Source: Dillenia suffruticosa (taxonomy: Eukaryota > Streptophyta > Magnoliopsida > Dilleniales > Dilleniaceae). Taken from it: a DNA stretch of 64,000 bases. Location: positions 13,282,501 to 13,346,500 of the forward strand of contig JAVTVX010000034.1 in NCBI GenBank assembly GCA_033439265.1, in the 5' to 3' direction. Each line of letters begins with the position of its first letter. Position 1 is the stretch's first letter. Made by a program: the position numbers and the translations under genes. This document shows positions 33,636 to 46,623 of this stretch, one piece after another. The notes beneath the pieces were generated by a model. It was not told the origin of the DNA, made no database searches, and saw nothing but the letters and a program-made list of their open reading frames with translations.

Positions 33636-34146
33636 CTGCAAGAATAAAACAAATGAGTATGATGAGCCCAAAAAGAAAAAGGATAATCTTCAAACGGTGA
33701 TACGAGCCTGAGCTTTGCATTAGTCAACTTGCAAGAAGACTGAAACATAACAATGCAGCTCTTTGTGCTACACATAAGATTGAAATTTTCAATACATTAA
33801 TTTTAGCTGCAACCAAATTTTGAAAGAAAATGGAAGTTTTAAGATTGAACTTTCTTAGGGATGGTTGTTTGGTTCTAGAGGTTTGGATTTTTATAGGAGG
33901 TACTTTCTAAAACAATTAAAGCATCATAGAGAGTTTGTCTTTTGTAAATGCAGTCGCAAAAAACCTAATGTGTGTAAATAGTACAATATGAAGGGGTACA
34001 TAAAGGTGCTACTCAGATAAAAATTAAAGACAACATACAAGAAGATCACAACAATGCACCAGTTATTGGGAGCACAAACCTACTAAGTAAAATTCATGTT
34101 GAGGATGTGAAAGAACAGGTTTTTCATTGTAAGCATGCATAAGCTG
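33636..34146. other. unassigned AT-rich sequence
   Basis: No reading frame or repeat was recognised. Upstream exons of the DUF1336-like exon would be expected in this direction but none was seen. Confidence 0.45.
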
Positions 34147-34245
34147 TAATACCCAAAAAAAAAAAAAAGAAAGAAAAATCGAAGTTCCTTATTCTCTCCC
34201 CTCCCCCACTTTCCCAATTCCATTTACCCAAACCCCCCCCCCCCC
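34147..34245 (+). repeat. partial duplicate of the gypsy LTR start
   Basis: TGTAATACCC followed by poly-A, then TTCTCTCCCCTCCCCCACTT.. and CCATTTACCCAAA, matches the first ~100 bp of the LTR at 34462, then diverges. Confidence 0.7.
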
Positions 34246-34461
34246 ATTTTCAAGGTGCAGCCGTTACAAATCATAGATCGATAATTCAAGCAATTATAGA
34301 ATAAGCAAATCCCAATGGTGAAAGTATTATGGAGAAACAACCAAATAGAAGAACAAACTTAGGAAACTGAAGAATAAATGCGGAAACAACACCCGCAATT
34401 TTTTAATGTATGATTTTCTTTTAAATTTTGAGAACGAAATTTCTGTTAAGAAATTAAGTGT

Positions 34462-36883
34462 TGTAATACCAAAAAAAAAACAAGAAAAAAGAAAAGTCAA
34501 AGTTCCGTATTCTCTCCCCTCCCCTACTTTCCCAATTCCATTTACCCAAAAACCCACCCCCATTTTCTCTCTCTCTCTCTCTCTCTGCATTCACTCCCAT
34601 TGAACCCTCATCTCTACTTTCCTCCTTCGATTATTGATTCTCGCCTCTCATTCGTGGTATTGGATCTCTCGGCATTCCATGGTGTGAGAATCTTCCCCCC
34701 TCTTTCTCTCTCTCACACACACACACACACATACACTCTTATCACCATGATGGTCTCTTTCTGCATAGTTCTATTCTCCAAATTGGGTCTCTTGCTTCTC
34801 TCCCTCCTTCACCGTAGTAGGGTTCTCTATGCTTTTGGCAAATCTCACGATCGACTTGATCTACTCTCGGTAATCTCTGTTTCTTTTCATCCCTTATTTG
34901 AACAGATCCTTTAATTGGGGATTTAGGTGGCAGATCAATCGTTAAATTTGTTGCATCATAATATTCTTAAACAAAATTCAACATTCTCTTATATTGAAAT
35001 CCATGATTTTGCATAATGGGCAACTAAGCATGCTGTGATTTTTCTCCCATAACTTTCTTTGTACAAAAGTAAATCAAGTGAAGTTTTTTGCATATGAAAC
35101 TAGACTCCCATATCTTGAAAATATGATATGATTCGTTGAAATAGGATAAGAACTGAATTTATTATGATTTTTCCAAAAATTTCATGGTGAAGAAAATGTT
35201 CTATTCTGTCTTGTTCTGGCTGCTTGTCTTTCTTTCAATTTTGAGATGTCCTTTAAATTGAATTAGGCTAAACTCTAAATATGAAACTTCTAGATTTATG
35301 TCTTATATTTAATTTGAGATACGAATCATGTGATTTGGATATGTGTAGTGAAAGTTATAACCATTTTCCCATGACTGCGCAAATTGGAAAATTTATTAGA
35401 AAACTAAAATTGTGAAAATATCATGGAGAAATGATTGCTCTACTATTGGTATGTAATTTAATTATTAAATTATGATCAATAAATTAGATTAAGGCATTGG
35501 GGGAGTTGAAGGAGGGATAATTCTCACTTGGCTGGAAAATTTGGGAGTGATTACCCTCCCAAAAAGTGAGTGAACGATTATATTTCATATAAATGAATAA
35601 AATAATTTCAATTTTATTTCATAAATTAAATTTTGGAATGAGTTCAAACTAGATTTATAATATTTTATGAATACGGTGTGTCTCAAATGAAATTTAAATA
35701 AATCCATGACTGTTGTACTAAATTATTGAATTATTTATATCGTATTACAATCGAATACTCATGCGAAACCTATATTGTTGTTCTATATTGAAATTTGAGC
35801 CTGAATTGACTTATAAACTGAATTTTGATAACATGGTATTGGAAAAGGGCTATAGTCTAAGTCTTGCCACGGACAGGGCTATTGGGGTGGCGTGGTCAAG
35901 GCTGTTTAATTTGACTTGGTGATAGATGGGTTGGAGAGCCTTCTCAAGCCATTGTGATAACGTGGATGCACCCCACGGAGTTCCAGGCCAATACCAAGGT
36001 GAAAGGGATTTTTTTAAATAGTGAAAAATCTCTTGGCGGATCCTATCAATGGCCATTGGTAGGATAATGATTTTGGCATATTCAAAAATTGTGGAAAATG
36101 AATGTAAATTGTTTGTTTTGTTCGCATGAATCACGATGGCTTGAAATAAGCTGTTTTATACCGATATTTTCATTTATGGCAATGCACTTTGTATATGATT
36201 ATTGGTACATTTTCAATCCTCATTTATACGTTGCATGCCTTTACACTCCATTCACTGGGTATTTTAAATACTCACTTCGCTCTTCCAAATTTTTTTTTTT
36301 TAGAGGAACCTTAGGCGGAAAACATTATTTTGGAGTCAAACTGAAGAAGATTGTTACTGAACATAGCTAGATATTTGAAATGAATACTTTATTTTGAATT
36401 GATGTAGAATGATCTATGAAAGGAAATCTTTGTACATTTTATTTTTATTGGATTTGTTAAATATTTAATTAGCCTTCTTTGGGCAAATATTTGAAAAATC
36501 CATACTTTTATAAAAATAAACTTGTATTTTCTTGATTTAAAAACTTCTTTTACAATTTTTATTGTTTAAATTGGGACATTTGGACACTTCATGGTGAATT
36601 TTGTACTATTTTGAAATTGTAAATTTATAAGAAATCTGGAATGGCCGAGTTGGCCCATTTGCATGCATGCATGCAGGAATAGGGATGGATCGAATTGATC
36701 CTTAAATTGTGTGAAAATGCATCTCTTTAATACTGGATGGCCTAGGATGGTCATTAAGATGATATTTGAGTTATTTTTAAATAGGTTGAATGTCTTGCAC
36801 TATTCCGGTATATGGGGAGATGTTGTCCGTACCGAAATAACACGGCAATTGTTTTTACTCAACGAGAGAGTCAGAGCGTGACA
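34462..36883 (+). repeat. 5' LTR of the gypsy element, 2,422 bp
   Basis: Begins TGTAATACCAAAAAA and ends GTCAGAGCGTGACA. It has CT and AC microsatellites (34567-34588, 34712-34731) and TATATGGGGAGATGTTGTCCG near its end, matching the solo LTR at 11653-14302. The TG..CA ends and the adjacent primer-binding site define the limits. Confidence 0.8.
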
Positions 36884-37162
36884 ATTCTATTGGTATCAGA
36901 GTGAGATTTATGATTTTAAATGTTTAAAGGTTTGAAATGTTTCCAAATGTCTTCAAAGGTTTTCTAAAAGTTTTAAAAGCGTTTTTCTTTTTTTTTTTAA
37001 ATTACAAATTTTAAAAGATTTTTCAATGGATGTACAAAAACCTTGCATGGATTCTTAAGGAATAGGACCAATTTTATTTTTAGGGGGTTAAAAACCTAAC
37101 CCAATGCCAAATTTAGTAAGCTAATGATAGTGTCTCCTCTTATAGGAATCATGCCTCCTAGA

Positions 37163-37617
37163 CTGTGACGACCCGCTATCCAGGCGTCGCACCCCTTAGC
37201 AGGGAAGAATAAATATGCATAATGCGGAAGCCAGAAATACATTTAAAATACGACGTCCGGACTCGTGACAGTCGCACTCCCCGTGTGTGATAACACGGAA
37301 GGAGATTTAAATAAAAAGGAATTAAGGAACCATCTTTCTTCTTTACGAATAACATCGGTGCACCCCAAGGAGAAACACTAGGACGAACAAATCCCTTGTC
37401 TACAAGTTCCTGCAATTGAGTTTTTAACTCCATTAACTCACCTGGTGCCATTCTGTATGGCGCCATAGAAATAGGACTAGTATCTGACATCACATCAATA
37501 GGAAATTCTATCTCTTGAATGGGAGGTAATCCTGGCAAATCATTAAGAAATATATCTGGGAAATCTCGAATCACTGGTATGTCGAGCAACTGAGGTTGTT
37601 CTTTCTTGACCAAGGAT
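37163..37617 (-). pseudogene. foreign gypsy fragment (RT start joined to LTR end) inserted in gag
   Basis: On the minus strand, codons for [31 protein letters not shown] and [20 protein letters not shown] show the N-terminal part of a gypsy reverse transcriptase. It breaks after KKKDGSL and joins sequence ending, on the minus strand, in GCGGGTCGTCACA, an LTR-like end (TGTGACGACCCGC on the plus strand at 37163). The fragment therefore looks like an internally deleted minus-strand gypsy copy. The right boundary is approximate. Confidence 0.65.
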
Positions 37618-38800
37618 GAGGAATGTTAGCGAGATTTCTCCTTCTGAACACGAGGATGAATCATCCTCATATGCTCCAACTTCTCCTCCGGCTACAACTA
37701 ATACTTACCCAACACCTTCAATAGGAATTCTTCTATCGCCACTCGATGCTCTCTGGTAATGGACCGAGTGGTGGAATACATATGGCGTTCGTCTTGAAAT
37801 TCCTCCTCAAGTGCAAATTTCTTTTTCTCCAAGGCCAACCATTCCAACTACTCCTCCGTTAGAATGAATTGCTCCTCATACTTCAGTAGCTACTCCAATC
37901 CCTTATCCAACCTTTGAACCGTCTAAGTTAATTAAAGAAACCCGACAACTTGGATGTGTCACCTTTACGGGGACAAATGATGCGACGGTAGCCAAAAATT
38001 GGATTAATCTGGTTAGGGAGATGATGGATGACATGAAACTGGATGATGAATTGAAATTAAGGGTGGCCATGAAATTATTGGATGAAGATGCACGAGCTCG
38101 GTAGGATAGTCTTAAAGAGAGATCCTCGACACCTATCTTCTGGAGCGAATTCCTTAGGGAATTCGACAAAAAGTACAATACTCAGTTTTACCGTGATTTG
38201 AAAAGAAAGGAATTCCTTCATCTCCGTCAAGGCAACAAGTCAGTGGCAGAATATGAGACAGAGTTATGAAAATTGTTCATATTTGTCTCGGAATTAGTAA
38301 CTTCCAATGAGAACTTGCATTTCAAGTTTGAAAAGGGTCTAAAGTTGTTTATCCGAGAGAAAATGTTTGTCACATCAACCCATTCTTACAAGGATGTATT
38401 GGAATTGGCCTTAAGGGTCGAGAAAATTATGGAAGAAAGGGGAAAGACAAGAGAGGGACAAAAAAGAAAAGGAGGTTCGAACATGCATTGGGCCCAGGTT
38501 CAAAGTAGAATAGGAACGCAGGCTCCTAAGGTGGAGCTCCTGTTACTGGCTCTGTTGGCATTCCTCAAGGCCAACGCACATCTTCTTTTGGGGACCCTAC
38601 TCCTATTGCATCCTCAGGAAGCAAATCGACGGGGAATAGGAAGGACAAGTGTAGGGACTATAGGAAGTTCCATGTTGGGGTATGTCAAGAACCGAAGAGG
38701 TGCTATCAATACAGAAAAGAGGGCCATTTTGGCAATGTTTGTTCGGAGTTGGGGCAGGGAGGTCAGACACGTTGAGAGTGCCTTAATGGATCTATGAGCA
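37618..38800 (+). pseudogene. gypsy gag region with CCHC knuckle
   Basis: Translation shows an acidic Ser/Pro-rich N-terminus (EISPSEHEDESSS), then a Retrotrans_gag domain: FTGTNDATVAKNWI, FWSEFLREFDKKYNTQFYRD, KRKEFLHLRQGNKSVAEYE (about 37965-38268), and FEKGLKLFIREKM (about 38328). A degenerate zinc knuckle follows at about 38698-38740 (CYQYRKEGHFGNVC, second Cys replaced). In-frame stops occur near 38102 and 38268, and the knuckle is in a shifted frame. Confidence 0.8.
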
Positions 38801-39180
38801 GCCAAGCCAATGTTCCCACCTCACCTCCTAATGTTATACCACGGACGGGGAGCAATACAGTAGCTGCTCCAAACCAGCATCCATAGGCAAGAGCTCAAAC
38901 AAAGATATTTGCAATGACTAATGAGGCATAGAACAACCCGGACATAGTCATAGATAAATTTCCTAGAACTTGAACTTGATGACTTAGAATTAGAATATAA
39001 ACATTATGAGATCATGATTGTATGATTTTGAATTTGAGGCATATTAGAGATACTGCATGATATTAAGTCATTGGGAGTTACTTCGATAATTAATGATAGT
39101 TTTGTTGGCATTGAGGACTAAAATTTTGAATTGAGTTTGATTTAAATTGAGAATTAATTTTATCTCTTGTATATATAGGT

Positions 39181-39462
39181 ATGATGAGAATTTTTTGGGT
39201 TGATTCACGTGTTTTAATTGATATGGAATCAAATAATTTTTTTGTAAGCACGGAGTTCGCTAAACACTCGAATAAGCCCTTGACTTCACTTGAAGGGGAG
39301 TTATTAGTTATCACTCCATTGGGGGAACAGTTAAAAAGGGATTTCATATACAAGGCATGCGAAGTGGTAATAGAATGTGAAATTATTGAGGTGGATTTGA
39401 TTCCATTGGAAATGAAGGATTTTAATACCATACTAGGTATGAACTGGTTACACCTCTACTGA
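39181..39462 (+). pseudogene. gypsy aspartic protease region
   Basis: The frame reads VLIDMESNNFFVSTEFAKH.. and ends LEMKDFNTILGMNWLHLY, the plan of retroviral-type proteases (LIDSGSTHSFVS.. / D..ILGMDWL). The catalytic DSG reads DME here, consistent with loss of activity. Confidence 0.7.
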
Positions 39463-39639
39463 GATTCAGTGAATTACTACACCAAGGAGGTGGAATTCCG
39501 TAGACCCAGATGTTCTCCACTTATGTTCATTGGCGAATAGCGGGTCTTACCGTTGTTTTGTAATTTCTGCATTAGAGGCACGAAAATTGGTGCATAAGGG
39601 CTATGAGGCTTACTTAACCTAGATCATCGACACCACTAT

Positions 39640-40417
39640 ACAAAGTTCAGAATTGATGATTGTTCCAGTGGTGAATGAATTTTCGGATGTCTTCATGGAT
39701 GAATTGCTCGGTTTACCTCCGGTTCAAGAGTTTGACTTCGCAATCGACTTGGCTCCTGGAACTGAACCTATTTCAATCCCTCCGTATCGGATGGCACTTG
39801 TGGAATTGAATGAATTGAAGGTCCAACTTTAGGAATTGTTGGATAAGGGGTTCATCAAGCTGAGTAGCTCATCCTGGGGTGCTTCGGTTTTATTCATGAA
39901 GAAGAAAGATGGTACCCTCAGATTGTGTATAGACTACTGGCAATTGAATAAGGTGACGATCAAGAATAAGTACCTGTTGTCGAGGATTGACGACTTGTTT
40001 GATCAACTCCAAGATGCTAGTGTTTTTTCGAAAATTGATTTGAGATCGGGCTATCACCAATTGAGGATAAAATATGATATCCACAAAACTGCGTTTAGGA
40101 CACGATATGATCATTATGAGTTTTTGGTGATGCCTTTCAGTTTGATAAATGCTCCCGTAGCTTTTATGGACCTTATGAACAGAATCTTCCAGCCCTATCT
40201 CGACAAGTTTGTCATTGTTTTTATTGACGATATCTTAGTGTATTTCAAGAACGTTGAGAAACACTCAAAACATTTCCGTATTGTGCTGCAAACTCTCCGA
40301 GAGAAGCAACTATATGCCAAGCTCTCCAAGTGCGAGTTTTGGCTAAGGGAGATTGGCTTCTTAGGGCACATTATATCTGAAGAGGGAATATTTGTTGACC
40401 CGAAGAAGGTAAGGTAA
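39640..40417 (+). pseudogene. gypsy reverse transcriptase
   Basis: VVNEFSDVFMDELLGLPPVQEF (about 39670) leads into [20 protein letters not shown] (about 39866), [15 protein letters not shown] and the catalytic FIDDILVY (about 40220-40243), then the thumb motif [16 protein letters not shown]. The YIDD-type box is intact, but an in-frame TAG lies at 39830 and the frame ends early at about 40417. Confidence 0.9.
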
Positions 40418-40926
40418 AGGCAATTCTGAGATGGGAACAGCCCAAGATGTCACCGAGGTAGGAAGTTTCCTCGGATTGACATGATATTATCGAAATTTTG
40501 TAAAGAAATTTTCTAGAATTACAGCTTCATTGTCCAGTTTGACTCGAAAAGGAATTAAATTTGAATGGAGTGATATGTATGAGCAGAGTTTTCAGGAAAT
40601 CAAGAGGAGACTCACTTCCGCTCCTATACTTGCTTTTCCCACTGGCGGTGGCGACTATGCAATCTATAGCAACGCCAGTAAATAATGGTTGGGATGTGTT
40701 TTGATGCAAGGAGATAAAGTGATCACCTACGCTTCTCGAGAGTTGAACAAGCATGAATTGAATTATCCTATCCATGATCTAGAGCTTGCTGCCATTGTCT
40801 TTGCCCTAAAAATTTGGCGACATTACTTGTATGAAGCTACCTGCAGAATCTTCACTGACCACAAGAGTATCAAGTATTACTCACTCAAAAGGAGCTTAAT
40901 TTGAGACAAAGAAGGAGCTCACTTGA
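40418..40926 (+). pseudogene. gypsy RNase H, truncated
   Basis: WEQPKMSPR and SFLGLT appear in shifted frames near 40430-40480, followed by FEWSDMYEQSFQEIKRRLTS (about 40560) and the RNase H frame [19 protein letters not shown] (about 40689), [20 protein letters not shown] and [10 protein letters not shown] frameshift before [10 protein letters not shown] (about 40893) and the break at about 40926 end the homology. Confidence 0.85.
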
Positions 40927-41890
40927 TTAAAAAAAAAAGGTGAAGGGTGAAAAAAAGAAGAAAAAAAACGAAAAATAAAGGGTGAAAAAAAAGAAGTAAA
41001 AAAAAGGAAGAAAAAATAGCCAAAAAAAGATGAAACAGTGGTCAACTGTTCCCATCCGTGGTGTCATTCCCTCCCACTCCCCCCTCCCGCATGATTGAAG
41101 GGTGGAAAATAAGTAAAAAATGAAAAGAAGAAACAAAAAAAGAAGTTAAAAAAAAGAATAATAGCAAACAATAATAGTGGAATAAAAAAAAGAGTGAAAA
41201 AAATAATGGTGAAAAATGAGAAAAGAAGTAAAAATAAAAAAGAATAAGAAGAAACCCTAAAAAAATAAAAAAAGAAGAGTGTATGGTGAAAAAAAAAGAA
41301 GCAAAAAAAAAAGAAGAAACAAAAAAAGGGTTAATGGGTAAAAAAAAGGCAAAAGTAGTAAACCGATAACAGTGAAATTCAAAAAAAATAGTGAAAAAAA
41401 AAAGAGCGAAAGGTAAAAAAAAAAAAAAAGGAAGAAGGAAAAAAGCCCAAAAAAAGTAAAACAAAAAAAAGGAAAAAGAGAAGGGGAAAAGGGTGAAGAA
41501 AAAAGAAGAAAAAAAAGGTAAATGAGTGAAAAAAATAAGTAAAAAAAAAAGATGATGAAACACCAAACAAAGAGAAAACAAGGGGGAATAGTAACCCACG
41601 TCCTAGGTGGCATTCCCAAAGTACTCTCCCTCCCCAAAGAAGAAACCTCCCCAAAAAGAGAGAGAACAATAGCCGATTGTTCACATGTATGATGACATTC
41701 CCTCTCACTTCCTCCTCCCCCACGAGTGAAAGGTGAAAAAAAAAGTAAAAAAAGAAACGAAGAAACAAAAAAAAGGAAAAAAAAATAATAGTAGTAAACT
41801 GATAACAGTGAAACAAAAAAAGAGGAGTGAAAAAAAGAATGGTGAAGGGTGAAAAAAAAAAGTAAAAAAAACAAGAAGAAGAAACCCAAA

Positions 41891-41921
<31 letters not shown>

Positions 41922-42563
41922 GAAGGGTGTAGAGTGAAAAAAAGAAATAAAAAAAGAATAAGCAAAAGTAATGGTAAATGGGTAAAAAAAGAAGTAAAGA
42001 AATGGAGCAAAAGTAACAAACCAATAATAGAGGAACCCTAAGAAAAAGGAGCGAAAAAAAAAGAATTAAAAAAAGGAATAAGAAGAACAAACCCAAAAAA
42101 AGAAAAAAATGTGAAAAAAAAGCAAAAAAAAGGTAAATGGACGACAAAAATAAGCAAAAAAAAAAAAAAGGAAACACCAAAAAAGAGAGAAAAAAAAAAA
42201 GAGGGGGAACAGTAGCACACTGTTCCTATCCGACGTGGCACTCCCAAGGCACTCCCCTTACCCACTTGTTTGTTTCTATTATAGTAAGACTATGAGGGTT
42301 TTGGCTACACAAGATGTGGTCTCGACCAAGATTTTTTTCTTTTTCCTTTTCTATTATTATGTGTTATAATTATTGAAAGAAAAATGTGAAGAGTAAAAAA
42401 AAAGAAGTAAAAAAGAAAAATAAGAAACCAAAAAAAATAGTAAAAAAAGAAAATAATAGGAAAGGGGTAACAAGGGAACCCAAAAAAAAAAGAGTGAAAA
42501 AAAAGGAAAAGTGAAGGGTGAAGAGTGAAAAAAATAAAAGAAGAAGAAGAAGAAGAAACCCAA

Positions 42564-42600
<37 letters not shown>

Positions 42601-45485
42601 AGAGAAAGGGTGAAGGGTGAAAAAAATAAAAAAAAAAAGAAAAAAACTAAAGGGTAAAGGATAAAAAAAAAGAAGTAAAAAAAAAAGAAAGAAGAAACCC
42701 CCAAAAAAGAAACAGTAGCAAACTGTTCCCATCTAAGGTGGCAATTCCTCCCACCTCTCCTCTCCACTTGTTTTTTTAAAAAAACCTTCAATAGTATGTA
42801 TGTGTACATGTATACAGTTTTTTATCGGATGATGTTTTAGTAAATTAGATAATAAAAAAGGGTCCACAAAAGGAAATGATTCGAAAAAAACCAAATTGCA
42901 CCAAGAGGTATCAAGAGGAGGAGAGATTTTCAAAGAGAGTTGCAAAAACAGTGAAATTCACAAAAAAAAAAAGTGAAAGAAAAAGCAGAGAGAAGAGAAG
43001 AGATAGATTAATAAAGAACAATGAGTGAATGAATAAAAAAAGAAGTAAAAAAGAAAAAGAAGAAAACAAAAAAAAGCAATAGTAGCAAACCGGTAATAGT
43101 GGAACCGAAAAAAAAGAGTGAAAAAAAAGTGAAGGGTGGAAAACAAAGAGAAATAAAATAAAATAAAAAACAAGAAGAATAAGAAGAGACCCAAAAAAAA
43201 GTTAAAAAAAAATGGAATGTGAAAGGTGGGAAAAAAAGAAATAAAAAAATAGTAAAAAAAAAAAGAGGAATAAAAAAAAAGTAAAAAAAAAAGAATAGTA
43301 ACAAACTTGGAACCCAAAAGAAAAAGAGTGAAAAGAATGGTGGAGGGTGAAAAAAAAAGGAATAAAAAAAAGAATCGAAAAAAAGAAGAAGAGTGAAGGG
43401 TGAAGGGTGAAAAAAAAAAGAAGAAAAAACCCCTTAAAAGAAAAGAAAAAATGGAACAATAACAAACTGTTTCTATCCGAGATGACAATCTCTCTCACCC
43501 CTCTACACTTGTTTCTTTATATTTAATTAAAAAGATTAAAATTAAGATAAGATTAAGATTATAGAAAGAAACCCTAAAGATAGTATAGAGGGAAAAAAAA
43601 GAAAGGAATAGTAGGAAACCAGTAATAATGGAATTCAAAAGAAAAAGAGTGAAAAAAAAAGGTTGAGGGTGAAAAAAAAAAGAAATAAAAAAAAAAGAAG
43701 TGTCAAAGGTAAAAACAAAGAAGTAAAACGAAATAAAGAAAAACCCAAAAAAATAAAGAAAAAAAGGGAACAGTAACAAACTATTCCCATCCGAGGTGAC
43801 AATCCCTCTCATCACGCTCCTCACTTGTTTCTTTATATATAATTAAGAAAAATTAAAATTAAGATAAAATTAAAATTATAGAAAGAAATCCCAAAAAAAG
43901 TAAAGAGGGAAAAAAAGGAGGGAACAATTATCTATTGTTCCCATCCGATATACTCCCCCTCCCCCTCCCCCCTCCCCCCTCCCCCCTCCCCCCTCCCCCA
44001 CTTGTTTCATATCTTAGAACAAGAAAGAAAGAAACCCGGAAAAAAAAAGGGAGGGAGCAGTATGCTACTGTTCCTATCCAACGTGGCATGTCCTCCCACG
44101 CCCCTCCCTACTTGTTTCTTTCTATAATAGTAAAATTATTATTATTATTATTATTAATTAAGAAGTTTAAGAAAAATTAAAATTAAGATAAGATATATAT
44201 ATATAAAGTGAAGCATGGAAAAAAAGTAAAGAAGAAAAGAAAAAAAAAGTAAAAAAAAAAGAAATAGTAATAAACCGATAACAGTGGAATTCAAAAAAAT
44301 GAAAAAATGAAAAAAAAAAGCATGAAGGGTGAAATAAAAAAGAAGTAAAAAAAAAGGAAGAAGAAGAAACCCAAAAAAAAAAAAAGAGAAAGGATGAAGG
44401 GTGAAAAAAAAGAAGTAAAAAGGGAAAAAGAAACCCATGTCGTAGGTGGTACTCCCAAAGTACCCCCAAAAAAAGAGAGAACAATAGCCAATTGTTCTCA
44501 TATGAGATGGCATTCCCTCTCATTTTCTCCTCCCTCATGAGTGAAAGGTGGAAAAAAAAGTAAAAAAAGAAACGAAGAAACAAAAAAAAGTAAAAAAAAA
44601 AACGAAGGAACAAAAAAAAGAAGTAAAAAAAATAGTAGCAAATCAGTAATAGTGGAACCCAAAAGAAAAAAAGTAAAAACAATGGTGGAGGGTGAAAAAA
44701 AAAGAAATAAGAAAAAGAAGTGAAAAAAAGAATAAGGGTGAAGCATGAAGCGTGAAGGGTGAAAAAAAAAAGAAGAAAAAAACCCCATAAAAGAAAAGAA
44801 AAAATGGAACAGTAACAAACTATTTCTATCCAAGATGGCAATCTCTCCCACCCCTCCGCACTTGTTTCTTTATATATAATTAAAAAAGATTAAAATTAAA
44901 ATTATAGAAAGAAACCCCAAAGATAGTAATGAGGGGAAAAAAATGAGGGAATAGTAGCAAATCAGTAATAATGGAACTCAAAAAAAAAATAGTGAAAACA
45001 AAGGTTGAGGGTGAAAAAAAAAAGAAATAAAAAAAAGAAGCGAAGAAAAAAGAAGCATGAAATGTCAAAAAGAAGGCGTGAAAGGTAAAAAAAAAAAAAT
45101 AAGTAAAAAAAAAAAAGAAAAACCCCAAAAAATAAAGAAAAAAATGGAACAGTAACAAACAATTTCCATCCGGGTGACAATCACTCTCACCCCCTCTCCA
45201 TTTGTTTCTTTATATATAGTTAAGAAAGATTAAAATTAAGATAAAATTAAAATTATAAAAAAAAATTTCAAAAAAATAAAGAGGGAAAAAAATGAGGGAA
45301 CAATTATCTATTGTTCCCATCCAATGTGCTCCCCCTCCCCCACTTGTTTCATATCTTAGAACAAGAAAGAAAGGAACCCGAAAAAATAGAAAAAAAAAAT
45401 GGAGGGATCAGTGTGCTACTGTTCCCATCCAACGTGGCATGTCCTCCCATACCTCTCCCTACTTGTTTCTTTTTATAACAGTAAG

Positions 45486-45521
<36 letters not shown>

Positions 45522-45553
45522 TAAGAAGTTTTAGAAAAATTAAAATTAAGATA

Positions 45554-45592
<39 letters not shown>

Positions 45593-46623
45593 ATGTTGGA
45601 AAAAAAAGTAAAGAAGAAAAGAAAAAAAAAATAAAAAGAAGTAAAAAAAAAAAGAAATAGTAATAAACCGATAACAGTGAAATTCAAAAGAAGAAAAAAT
45701 GAAAAAAAAAAGAAAGCGTGAAGGGTGAAAAAAAAAAAGAAGTAACAAGAAGTAACAAGAAGAAGAAACAAAAAAAAAAGAGGGAAATGGTGAATGGTGA
45801 AAAAAAAAAGAAGTAAAAAGGGAAAAAGAAACTCCAAAAAAGGAATTAAAAAAGAGAAAACAGTAGCCGACCATTCCCATCTGATGTGGCATTCCCTCCC
45901 ACTCCCCTCTCCCCACTAGTGAAATATGGGAAAAGAAAGTAAAAAAGAAAAAAAAACCCAAAAAAAAGAAGTAAAAAAAAAAGAATAGAAGCAAACGGGT
46001 AACATGAAACCCAAAAAAAAAGGAATGAAAAAAAAGAAGGGTGAATGATGAAAAAACAAAGTAAAAATAAAAAGAAACTCCAAAAAAGTAAAAAAAAAAA
46101 GGAAAGGTGAATGATGAAAAAAAAAAGTTAAAAAAAAGAAGGAAAAAAGAGTAAATAGGTGAAAAAAGAAATAAAAAAATAGGAATAGTAGCAAATCGAT
46201 AATAGTACAATCCGAAAAAAAAATGAGTAAAAAAAAGATGGGTGAATAGAGAAAAAAAGAAAAAATCTAAAAAAAGTAAAAAAAAAAAAACAGAGAGAAG
46301 GGTAAAGGGTGAAAAAAAAAAGAAGTAAAAAAAAGGCAAAAAAAGGATAAATGAGTGAAAAAAAAGAAAGTAACAAACCGGTAACCATGGAGCCCAAAAA
46401 AAAAGGAGTGAAAAAAAATTGTGAAGGGTGAAAAAAAGAGTAAAAAAAAAAAAGGAAGGGGAAATGGTGAAAAAAAAAGAAACAAAAAAAAAAAGAATAA
46501 ATGGGAGAAAAAAAAGAAAAGAAACAAAAAAAAGGGAATAGTTGCACATTGTTCCCATCCGATGTGGCACATTCTTCCACACCCCTCCACCACTTGTTCT
46601 TTTCTATAATAGTAAGACATAAG

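Larger units (their letters stand above)
34462..40926 (+). mobile_element. Ty3/gypsy LTR retrotransposon, 3' truncated
   Basis: A 5' LTR (34462-36883) is followed by a primer-binding site TGGTATCAGAGT (36891-36902; one mismatch to the initiator tRNA-Met site), a leader, gag (from about 37150), a CCHC-like knuckle, protease, reverse transcriptase and RNase H in gypsy order. The RNase H reading breaks off at about 40926, where the A-rich array begins, so integrase and the 3' LTR are missing. The gag start is split by a foreign fragment (37163-37617). Several stops and frameshifts make it non-functional. Confidence 0.88.

Noticed and set aside
36089..36370. 93-codon frame in the gypsy LTR
   Set aside because: It falls within the LTR's non-coding part and has no recognisable features.
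41042..46582. Phe/Leu-rich minus-strand frames as membrane proteins
   Set aside because: Low-complexity by-product of T-rich DNA; hydrophobicity is just TTT codons, interrupted wherever a cassette occurs.
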